This document shows, in pieces, positions 1 to 6,328 of a DNA stretch of 26,951 nt. Origin of the DNA: a virus. A program made the position numbers and the translations under genes. The notes beneath the pieces were generated by a model. It had not been told where the DNA came from, ran no database searches, and saw only the letters and a list, made by a program, of their open reading frames with translations. Position 1 is the stretch's first letter, and each line of letters opens with the position of its first letter. The stretch is from positions 1 to 26,951 of IMG/VR virus record IMGVR_UViG_3300008267_012882; one strand, written 5' to 3'.

Positions 1-12
1 CTAAAAAGATCT

Positions 13-46
13 GGCTACCCTATCACGGGTAGCCTTTTCTTTTTTT
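13..46 (+). terminator. Rho-independent terminator of an upstream gene
   Basis: A perfect 8-bp stem (GGCTACCC, 13-20, with GGGTAGCC, 27-34) with a 6-nt loop is followed by a T-rich tract at 35-46. It lies just before the ribosome site of the first gene, so it should end transcription of a gene left of the window. The GGAG at 47-50 serving the next gene directly abuts the T tract. Confidence 0.88.
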
Positions 47-55
47 GGAGTAAAG

Positions 56-1147
56 ATGGAAAAAAAATTATCAAATAAGACCGTTGTATCTGCTGACATT
101 ATATACGATATTCAGTATGGCGATTCTGGCAAAGGCAAGGTTTCTTCTTATCTTTCCTCACAATTGGGAAGATCTGCTTTGCTATTTGGATCAAAAAATA
201 AGCACTATAACTTTGTAGTTAGATGGGGCGGTGGTGCCAATGCTGGCCATACAGTCTATGTTGAAGGGAAGAAGTATAAGACACATATTATTCCATCTGG
301 TGTCTTTCATGGAATTAAATCTTTTATTGGCCCAGGTTGTGTAGTCAATCTTGAATCTTTAAAAGAAGAACTCTCTTATCTAAAGACCTCTGGATTTGAT
401 ACCTCCTTAGTAATGATCTCTCCTATGGCCCATATTGTCACAGAATCTCATATAGAGTCAGACAAGAAAGGCCTAGCTAAAAAGTGGGGTACAACTTCAA
501 GAGGTATTGCTCCCGCCTACTCCGATAAGTATGCTAGGGTTGGCATCAGGTTTGGCGATATTGCAGAAAATGATGATTTTTGGAAATCATTTTTATATAG
601 TGAGCCTCTATATGGGAATATCCTCTGTGAAGGGGCTCAGGGGTTTTATCTTGATATTAACTGGGGTAATTATCCATATGTCACAAGCAGCGAAACTCTG
701 CCATATGCTGCCTGCTCTGTAGGTTTCTCTCCAAAGAAAATTAGAAATATTTATGCTGTAGCTAAAATTTATGAAACAAGATCTGGTGAAGATCCTGATT
801 TTCCAGAAACACTATTTGATAATCCAGAGCTATCTAAGATAGGAGAGATTGGCAAAGAATATGGAGTTACTACTGGTCGTCGTCGCAAGGTTAACTATCT
901 AAATCTAGATCGTCTTATTTTTGCACTAAAAACTGGTGGCGGAAATAATTTAATTATCTCTAAATGCGATGTCTTGGAAGAATCCAAAATCTTTAAATTA
1001 TATCATAAAAATGAATTAGTATCTTTTGATTCATTGAAACTGATGAAGGATTATATTTCTGACCTAGTAGCAGAAGAGTGTAAGGAGGTAGAAAGAATCT
1101 ATTATTCTTCTTCACCAGAGGTAGTAGAAGGTCTTTTTATTGAATAG
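56..1147 (+). CDS. purA: Adenylosuccinate synthetase family protein (PurA; short phage/archaeal-length form)
   Basis: PurA joins IMP and L-aspartate using GTP to give adenylosuccinate, the first step from IMP to AMP. Visible family motifs are the P-loop-like GDSGKGK (22-28), NAGHT with the catalytic-type His65, GTTSRGI (145-151), EGAQG (192-196), PYVTSS (207-212), the aspartate-loop TTGRRR (272-277) and KCDV (303-306), whose Asp matches the guanine-reading Asp of PurA. At 363 residues it is shorter than bacterial PurA (about 430) and closer to archaeal and phage forms. The usual GDEGKG is GDSGKG here: the general-base Asp (Asp23) is kept but the next Glu is Ser. Phage PurZ (2-aminoadenine synthesis) typically, as I recall, loses that Asp, so PurA-type chemistry is more likely, though an ancestral PurZ-like enzyme is possible. 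GGAG at 47-50 supports the start. Confidence 0.9.
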   Translation: MEKKLSNKTVVSADIIYDIQYGDSGKGKVSSYLSSQLGRSALLFGSKNKHYNFVVRWGGGANAGHTVYVEGKKYKTHIIPSGVFHGIKSFIGPGCVVNLESLKEELSYLKTSGFDTSLVMISPMAHIVTESHIESDKKGLAKKWGTTSRGIAPAYSDKYARVGIRFGDIAENDDFWKSFLYSEPLYGNILCEGAQGFYLDINWGNYPYVTSSETLPYAACSVGFSPKKIRNIYAVAKIYETRSGEDPDFPETLFDNPELSKIGEIGKEYGVTTGRRRKVNYLNLDRLIFALKTGGGNNLIISKCDVLEESKIFKLYHKNELVSFDSLKLMKDYISDLVAEECKEVERIYYSSSPEVVEGLFIE

Positions 1148-1193
1148 TTATATGGAATATAGATCTTTTATCAATAAATAAAAAGAGAGTCAA

Positions 1194-2066
1194 ATGAAAC
1201 CGATTATTATCTATCATGCTAACTGTCCAGATGGTTTTGGTGCTGCCTGGTCTTTTTGGAAGAAATATGGAGAAGATGCAGATTATCATGCCGCCATTCA
1301 TGGAGAACCACCTCCAGAAGTCTCTGATAGAGAAGTCTATATTATAGATTTTTCTTACTCCAGAGAAATTACAGAGACTTTGGCACAATCGGCTAAGAAG
1401 ATTGTGATTCTAGACCATCATAAAACTGCAAAAGAGAATCTAGATGGACTCCCTTACTTTGAATATGATGTGACACATTCTGGAGCTTATTTAGCCTGGA
1501 GATATCTTTTTGGAGAACAAAATGTTCCCAAGCTAATTCTGGCTATAGAAGATAGAGATTTGTGGAACTGGAAGATCTCAGATTCCAAATTACTACTTAC
1601 AGTTCTAGATTCTCATCCTTATGACTTTCAGGCCTGGGACGAACTCTCCTCTAAAATGGAATTAGATAGCCCAGAGTATCTAAATGTCTTGATGGAAGGA
1701 GTCGCCATCTCTAGATATAGTAGTGCTGTTATTAAACAGATCTTAAAGACAGCTCATACACTCAAAATCTTGGGGCAGGATATTCCTGCCGTCAATTCCC
1801 CTTATTTTCAATCTGAAATGGGCGCTACTTTATCTCTAGGCCAGCCTTATGCTTGTGTTTATACTTGGGATGGTGACCACTATAGATTCTCTCTCCGCTC
1901 GGACTCTAATGGGCTAGATGTAGCTGAGATAGCCAAGAGATTCGGTGGCGGCGGTCATGCTAAAGCGGCTGGATTCAGAGTAAGTTCACTAGGGGAATTA
2001 AATGGAAGCGAAGATCACCTTGGGAATGGAAAACTACCAACAGTTAATCCCAACCATTCTGAGTAA
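1194..2066 (+). CDS. DHH/DHHA1 family phosphoesterase
   Basis: This is a 290-residue protein of the DHH superfamily, which holds manganese-dependent phosphoesterases acting on short oligonucleotides, cyclic dinucleotides or single-stranded DNA ends (NrnA, RecJ and GdpP relatives). The N-terminal domain shows HANCPDGFGAA (8-18), the Asp of IIDFS (52), the signature DHH (74-76) and a later DRD (120-122). The C-terminal DHHA1 domain shows GGGGHAKAAG (251-260). No extra N-terminal domains are present, so it is a minimal NrnA-like form. The exact substrate cannot be read from sequence; nanoRNA or pAp recycling is a reasonable guess. The ribosome site is AGAGAG near 1183-1188. The last 65 nt overlap the next gene in another frame, so the final 25 or so residues lie outside the domain. 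Confidence 0.88.
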   Translation: MKPIIIYHANCPDGFGAAWSFWKKYGEDADYHAAIHGEPPPEVSDREVYIIDFSYSREITETLAQSAKKIVILDHHKTAKENLDGLPYFEYDVTHSGAYLAWRYLFGEQNVPKLILAIEDRDLWNWKISDSKLLLTVLDSHPYDFQAWDELSSKMELDSPEYLNVLMEGVAISRYSSAVIKQILKTAHTLKILGQDIPAVNSPYFQSEMGATLSLGQPYACVYTWDGDHYRFSLRSDSNGLDVAEIAKRFGGGGHAKAAGFRVSSLGELNGSEDHLGNGKLPTVNPNHSE

Positions 2067-2799
2067 CATCAAGAAGATACAGAAACCAAACAAGGGATAT
2101 ATTCCAAGGGAGTCTATTTACGCAGAGCTTTCCGCCATGCCTATGCCGACAAAAGTAGAGATAGATTATCTTGTCTCTACTAGTTATGCCATGATTTGCC
2201 TTGATAAATTCATCAGAGAAAATCTCCATGAAAAAGGCGAACATTCATATTCAACATGGATAAATACTCCTATCATAAATAGTGTGACATGCTTCTATGT
2301 TCTGGAGAGGGAAAAGATTGAAGCTGGATTTATTGAGAGTTTGTACAAAAACTCTAATAATGAACACATGCTACATGTGTTGGTAAATAACTCTGTTTAT
2401 AGCAGTCTAAAGTGTCTTGAATTTCTAGCAGATAAGAGATCTTATGATCTGCAAAAGATTGCAGTCACCATTTCTAGCCTAGAAGTTGTAAAGAAGTTGA
2501 CCAAATCTAATTATGACAAAGTTAGAGCAGAGGCTTATAAGAGGCTAGGTCCGGCAGAATATTTAGACGAAATGCTAGTTGATAAGTCAAGACACGTTAG
2601 AGCTATCGCTGCATCATGGATGCCTATGGGATATACTGTGCCACAGAAAGCTCTATTGGATAGGGCTTATTGGTCCTTCACTCTTATTGCGGATAAAGTA
2701 TCTGTCGATCAAATTCCAATGCTTCTTGGAAATAAAAACCTAGCTAAAAACAAAGCACTAGTTCAAAAGCTTCAAGCTAGAATGGAATCAAAGGTTTAG
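2002..2799 (+). CDS. Hypothetical protein, probable HEAT-like helical repeats
   Basis: I do not recognise this 265-residue protein as a named family. It looks all-helical. In the second half, short helix pairs recur, including KVRAEAYKRLG and HVRAIAASW, which resemble HEAT or leucine-rich-variant repeats used for protein binding. There is no signal peptide, membrane segment or catalytic motif. The start at 2002 is favoured by AGGGG at 1991-1995, although it lies inside the end of the DHH gene; an in-frame ATG at 2026 is the alternative. It is followed after 29 nt by another helical protein of similar style, so the two may be related or act together (inference). Confidence 0.7.
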   Translation: MEAKITLGMENYQQLIPTILSNIKKIQKPNKGYIPRESIYAELSAMPMPTKVEIDYLVSTSYAMICLDKFIRENLHEKGEHSYSTWINTPIINSVTCFYVLEREKIEAGFIESLYKNSNNEHMLHVLVNNSVYSSLKCLEFLADKRSYDLQKIAVTISSLEVVKKLTKSNYDKVRAEAYKRLGPAEYLDEMLVDKSRHVRAIAASWMPMGYTVPQKALLDRAYWSFTLIADKVSVDQIPMLLGNKNLAKNKALVQKLQARMESKV

Positions 2800-2828
2800 T
2801 TGCTTATCAGCCTAAATACGGATATATA

Positions 2829-3761
2829 ATGAATAATCATAGTTCGGAAACTTCTACCAGCACTTCTAATGTACCAGCGGTTTTCGATGAAAACGCTACT
2901 CTGATCTTATCAGAAGAAGATAAGAAATACTTAATTAGTCTAGCCATTAAAACCTTGGTGACCAATACTTCTAGGTGGATCCTTTATGCCAAGGATCATA
3001 CCACGCCTCTAAACGAAAAGAATTTCGATGGAATGTGGAATGATCACCCTGAACTAAGGACAGATTTAATCAGCATCTTAATCTCCTGTTATCTTCAAAA
3101 TATTCCTATGACGCCATTGACGGCTGATTTTGCTTATAAAAAGCTAATATTTTTTGACTCCTCCTTCAAAGGTAAGGATGATGAATATTCAGACTTAATG
3201 AGGCGTCGAATTGTTCCAGTTATTTATCCTAACTTTGATTATAAATCAGAAATCATTCAAATGATGGGATCAGATAGTCGCAAGCAATCGGTTGCCCCAT
3301 GGATTGAATTGGCCTCAAATGTATCTAAAGATCAGGATCTTTTCGAGTTTCTCCTCTCAACTGTAAAGAGAGAGGAGGGGTCTACAGAGTTAAAGATAAA
3401 TATTATTAATAAGGCATTTGCAAATGGTATCGTTTGTGAAAATGCAATTAAAAAAATTGCTAATTCTGCCCCAATCTCTCTGAAAAGAAATGTTGTGGAT
3501 GGTTTGGCAAATATGATGCGTACATATGTATCTCAAATTCGCTATAGAACATTCACATTCGGCAGCGAAAATATTTTAGAAGAAAAAATTACCAAGATAG
3601 AAAATCTGGCTATGCTATTTGCGGGTCTGGATGACCCAAATATTCTTAGAGTCTTAGGTTCTTTTCTTTCGATTAAAAATCTTCCTTGGATTTTGCCAGC
3701 GGCGGCAAAACACCCATGGATTGCCAATGATATTCAACGCCGCATTGATAGAGGAGTATGA
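2829..3761 (+). CDS. Hypothetical helical protein
   Basis: This 310-residue protein is not recognised. It starts with a Ser/Thr-rich, probably disordered stretch of about 20 residues and continues as a mostly helical protein without membrane segments or obvious catalytic residues. Segments around 190-300 (for example SLKRNVVDGLA and a Leu/Ala-rich C-terminus ending in WIANDIQRR) could form helical repeats like those of the preceding gene. The ribosome site is weak (GGAT at 2820-2823). It ends 1 nt before the next start, so translation of the following small gene is probably coupled. Confidence 0.7.
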   Translation: MNNHSSETSTSTSNVPAVFDENATLILSEEDKKYLISLAIKTLVTNTSRWILYAKDHTTPLNEKNFDGMWNDHPELRTDLISILISCYLQNIPMTPLTADFAYKKLIFFDSSFKGKDDEYSDLMRRRIVPVIYPNFDYKSEIIQMMGSDSRKQSVAPWIELASNVSKDQDLFEFLLSTVKREEGSTELKINIINKAFANGIVCENAIKKIANSAPISLKRNVVDGLANMMRTYVSQIRYRTFTFGSENILEEKITKIENLAMLFAGLDDPNILRVLGSFLSIKNLPWILPAAAKHPWIANDIQRRIDRGV

Positions 3762-3762
3762 C

Positions 3763-3945
3763 ATGGATAATATTGAAGTCTGCAACATTAGAGTTATCAA
3801 TAGGGAGACAAGAATGGTCTATGAGCATAGAAAGGTTCCGGTAGAGCACGTTAAGCTCCTTGCTGGACACCCAAATCTTCAAGTAGAGATTCTTTCAACC
3901 TATAGAGTGAGTAGGGAAGATGTTGCTAGCACTGTTATTAGTTAG
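3763..3945 (+). CDS. Small hypothetical protein, 60 residues
   Basis: This is an unrecognised 60-residue protein of mixed beta/alpha composition, with no membrane segment or Cys cluster. The ATG at 3763 is chosen over a TTG further upstream in the same frame because GAGGAG (3751-3756) stands 6 nt before it and the upstream extension would run into the previous gene. Its last 26 nt overlap the start of the secreted peptidase, which suggests translational coupling. Confidence 0.65.
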   Translation: MDNIEVCNIRVINRETRMVYEHRKVPVEHVKLLAGHPNLQVEILSTYRVSREDVASTVIS

Positions 3946-4498
3946 TCTATCATGGGCTTCTAATAATGATTGGAGGCCCCGATATTTATCGGGGCTTCCC
4001 CTTTTAAGCCCTTACAAAAACACGGTCTTGGTTGATAAATATCCTGTCAGATATGATTATTATTATGAAGATGATATCTTAAACCAGCCTTATAAAAAAG
4101 AAAAGATTGAATCCATCTTAAACGATAGCTTGAGATACTCTATTCATAAAATGTCGAGCTTAGGAATTCCTCCTGTAGACTGCAAAGATGATCTTAATGT
4201 TCACCTTATTCAGCTTAGCGGGCAAACACTTAACAATGATGATAGATTTGGTTCATGGCGAAGTGTAAATGGCGGAAATTTAGTCATTATACATGGTCTT
4301 TATGACCCTACGATAGATGTTTATCGTGACTCTATTATCATGTATATGTTATTGCCGCAAAATAGCGATAGGGTTATTTTTCATGAGATGGTTCATTACT
4401 GGTACGATAGATTTTGTCTTTATGAAAAAAGTTCCATGAAAACAGAAACATTTGTCAAATCAGTAGAAAACGATTATATTATAAAGCTGCTACAGTAG
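3920..4498 (+). CDS. Putative secreted HExxH zinc metallopeptidase
   Basis: This 192-residue protein has an N-terminal hydrophobic segment (MLLALLLVSLSWAS) that resembles a signal peptide with a plausible cleavage site after Ala13 or Ser14, although a basic n-region is missing. Near residue 155 it carries HEMVHYW, an HExxH zinc site preceded by hydrophobic residues. A Glu about 20 residues further on (KTETFVK) could be the third ligand in gluzincin style. It probably acts in the host periplasm or at the envelope; the substrate is unknown. AGGGAAG lies just before the ATG, which is inside the end of the preceding gene. A strong hairpin (3972-3999) lies within the coding region just after the signal segment. 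The family is uncertain. Confidence 0.65.
   Translation: MLLALLLVSLSWASNNDWRPRYLSGLPLLSPYKNTVLVDKYPVRYDYYYEDDILNQPYKKEKIESILNDSLRYSIHKMSSLGIPPVDCKDDLNVHLIQLSGQTLNNDDRFGSWRSVNGGNLVIIHGLYDPTIDVYRDSIIMYMLLPQNSDRVIFHEMVHYWYDRFCLYEKSSMKTETFVKSVENDYIIKLLQ
3972..4005 (+). terminator. Terminator-like hairpin inside the 5' coding part of the peptidase gene
   Basis: GCCCCGATA (3976-3984) pairs with TATCGGGGC (3987-3995). The outer bases 3972-3975 pair with 3996-3999, including one G-T wobble, and TTTT follows at 4002-4005. It may end transcripts of the preceding gene unless ribosomes translating the peptidase prevent it. The T tract is short and the tight 2-nt loop must open to 4 nt, so efficiency is uncertain. 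Confidence 0.5.
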
Positions 4499-4506
4499 GA
4501 GGTTAG

Positions 4507-5403
4507 GTGAGAGATTTTTCAAATATACCAACTTGTTTATCATTTGACGATATAATGATTGTCCCAACCTATTCGGAGGTTAAGAGTAGGTCTGAGCCCA
4601 TAACTAAGACCAGGGTTGGCTCTATTTCATTAGACCTGCCAATTGTATCATCGCCAATGGATACCGTAACTGAATATGAAATGGCAGTTGCAATTTCACG
4701 GGCTGGAGGTATGGGTCTTATTCATAGATTTATGTCTCCAAGAGATCAAGGCCTTATGCTAAGAAGAGCTTTCGATGAAATAGAGGAATCTATAGTTGGA
4801 GATCAAGATTTAACAAGAAATACCTTTGGAACCATTGGTGCTGCGATTGGCGTTGGTCAAGCAGAATTTGATAGACTTAAGACAATCATTGATATCTCTG
4901 GAGTGGATAGGTTTACTACCCTAGCAATAGATGTGGCCAATGGATTCTCCTCCTATATGAAAGATATGATAGAAATGGTCAGATCATCTTATGGAGACTC
5001 AATTAATATTATTGCTGGAAATATTGCTACCGGAGAAGGCTTTGACTTTCTCTCTAAGGCTGGGGCCAATGCAATTAGAGGGGGAATAGGTGGAGGTTGT
5101 TTTACACCAGGTACTAAGGTACTAACTAATAGTGGTTTAAAGCCAATAGAGGAAATCATTATTGGTGATATGGTTCTGACCCACACAGCCTCTTGGAAGC
5201 CTGTAGTAAATACACTTCAATTTGAGAGGGATGAAGAAATTGTAGTAATTAATGGTATTGAATCTACAAAAAATCACGAATATTATGTGGTTAAAAAATC
5301 AGATTCAAAATTAATTACTGAAGATAATATTCATCAATATGCGTTTTGGATTGAGGCAGACCATCTAGATGAAAGGGAGCATCTGCTAATAGAACTGGAC
5401 TAG
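4507..5403 (+). CDS. guaB: IMP dehydrogenase/GMP reductase family, N-terminal part fused to split-intein N half
   Basis: Residues 1-197 are the N-terminal part of an IMPDH/GMPR TIM barrel: FDDIMIVP (13-20), SPMDTVTE (49-56), GGMGLIHR (67-74), DVANG (142-146), AGNIATGEG (170-178) and the start of the phosphate/active-site loop, GGIGGG (192-197). The CBS (Bateman) domain usual in IMPDH is absent: the chain runs straight on after the HRFMS segment. Cys198 begins a 101-residue intein N half that ends at a TAG stop. The protein is therefore not functional alone and must be trans-spliced to the product starting at 6209. The start is GTG at 4507, 4 nt after AGGAGG (4497-4502). DVANG is more typical of GMP reductase, while MDTVTE and GGMGLIHR are more like IMPDH, so the reaction is not settled. 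Confidence 0.9.
   Translation: MRDFSNIPTCLSFDDIMIVPTYSEVKSRSEPITKTRVGSISLDLPIVSSPMDTVTEYEMAVAISRAGGMGLIHRFMSPRDQGLMLRRAFDEIEESIVGDQDLTRNTFGTIGAAIGVGQAEFDRLKTIIDISGVDRFTTLAIDVANGFSSYMKDMIEMVRSSYGDSINIIAGNIATGEGFDFLSKAGANAIRGGIGGGCFTPGTKVLTNSGLKPIEEIIIGDMVLTHTASWKPVVNTLQFERDEEIVVINGIESTKNHEYYVVKKSDSKLITEDNIHQYAFWIEADHLDEREHLLIELD
5098..5400 (+). other. Split intein, N-terminal half (IMPDH-1 type)
   Basis: It begins with the nucleophile Cys1 in CFTPGTKVLTNSG (block A), continues with PIEEIIIGD and holds a block B with KNHEYYVV, including the conserved His. It ends with LLIELD before a stop codon, with no endonuclease and no C-terminal splice motifs. The length (101 residues), sequence and insertion point match, from memory, the metagenomic IMPDH-1 split intein noted for very fast trans-splicing. 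Its partner is at 6209-6328. Confidence 0.92.
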
Positions 5404-5424
5404 TTACAAGGAGTGTCTAGTCCA

Positions 5425-6249
5425 ATGCCCAAAGATATTAGTGGTCAAAAAAATCCTTTCTATGGTAAGAGGCACAAGGAAGAGAGTAAGAGGAAAATGG
5501 GCGGAGCAGTTGTTGATTATAGTGGACCCAATAACCCATTTTATGGTAAAAAGCATAAAGAAGAAACTATAAATAGTATGAAGGAAAAGTTGAGTGAAAT
5601 TTTTTCTGGAGAAAAAAATCCATTTTATGGAAAGACTCATTCAATAGATTCAATTGAAAAGATTAAACAAAAAAATAAAGAATTTAGAGAAAATAATAAA
5701 GAAAAAATTTTAGAGGACAGGCTTAAAAGATTAGGAATAACAAAAGAAAAAATAGAAAATGCATTTATAGATTATTCTAATACAAGAAAAAATGCAGATG
5801 ATATTCAAAATGATTTAAGTATTGATAAAAGAGTTTTTTTTAAATATGTAGAAGAATTCAAAATTGCTTCAAAAGAAGAAATTCAAGCTATAAAAAACAA
5901 AAAAAGAATGAATAATTCTAAGTCCTCTCCAGAAGAAAAATTTTACAAATTATTTTGTAGTAAATATGGAGAAGAAAATGTTATATGGACTCATAAGATA
6001 AACTCATATTTTTATGACTTCTTTATATTTAAAACTCTTCTCGTAGAATATGATGGTTATTATTGGCACTCAATTCTTCAATCAAAAAATGACAAGGCTA
6101 AAGATGAATTAGCAAAAAATCTCAATATTCCACTTTATAGAATAAAAGAAAATGAAAATAGAAAGTGTGATTTTGAATTAGAAATGCAAAAAATAGAAGA
6201 GGTATTAAATGAAATTCAAATTAGTCGAAATAAAATCCAAAAATTATAA
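5425..6249 (+). CDS. Free-standing Vsr-like homing endonuclease with NUMOD3-type repeats, inside the fractured gene
   Basis: This 274-residue protein starts with three copies of a NUMOD3-like DNA-binding unit, NPFYGK followed by one residue and His (about 10-17, 37-44 and 65-72). A Lys-rich linker with a possible helix-turn-helix follows (about 100-150). The C-terminal nuclease domain (168-250) shows SSPEE, YDFF (Asp198), VEYDGYYWH (Glu208, Asp210, His215) and PLYRIKE, a restriction-enzyme-like fold of the Vsr/EDxHD kind. Such endonucleases are known between the halves of split-intein genes, where they spread the locus by cutting uninterrupted copies. I prefer the ATG at 5425 (AAGGAG at 5408-5413); a GTG at 5413 is in the same frame. 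The gene is much more AT- and Lys-rich than its flanks, as expected for a mobile insert. Its last 41 nt overlap the next gene. Confidence 0.85.
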   Translation: MPKDISGQKNPFYGKRHKEESKRKMGGAVVDYSGPNNPFYGKKHKEETINSMKEKLSEIFSGEKNPFYGKTHSIDSIEKIKQKNKEFRENNKEKILEDRLKRLGITKEKIENAFIDYSNTRKNADDIQNDLSIDKRVFFKYVEEFKIASKEEIQAIKNKKRMNNSKSSPEEKFYKLFCSKYGEENVIWTHKINSYFYDFFIFKTLLVEYDGYYWHSILQSKNDKAKDELAKNLNIPLYRIKENENRKCDFELEMQKIEEVLNEIQISRNKIQKL

Positions 6250-6328
6250 ACATTATACTGGAGTTGTTCATGATCTAACAGTAGAAGGTGATCATTCTTA
6301 CAATGTTAATAAAATTATAGTTCATAAC
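6209..6328 (+). other. Split intein, C-terminal half
   Basis: This 40-residue segment starts with its own ATG ([10 protein letters not shown]) and carries block F ([14 protein letters not shown], with the conserved Asp) and block G ending HN, followed by extein Ser at 6329. The penultimate His, terminal Asn and +1 Ser are all present, so splicing looks intact. The junction falls two residues before the catalytic Cys of the enzyme. Confidence 0.92.

Noticed and set aside
507-722. Second forward open frame inside purA
   Set aside because: It overlaps conserved PurA motifs in another frame and has no ribosome site.
56-1147. Calling the first gene PurZ and the phage a 2-aminoadenine (Z-genome) phage
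   Set aside because: The catalytic Asp and the guanine-reading Asp of PurA are kept and no DatZ or MazZ partner is in the window, so the claim is not supported here.
5401-5425. Stop codon in the IMPDH/GMPR gene as a frameshift or pseudogene sign
   Set aside because: The stop comes exactly after a complete intein N half, and a complete intein C half starts the second frame, so it is a split-intein break and not decay.
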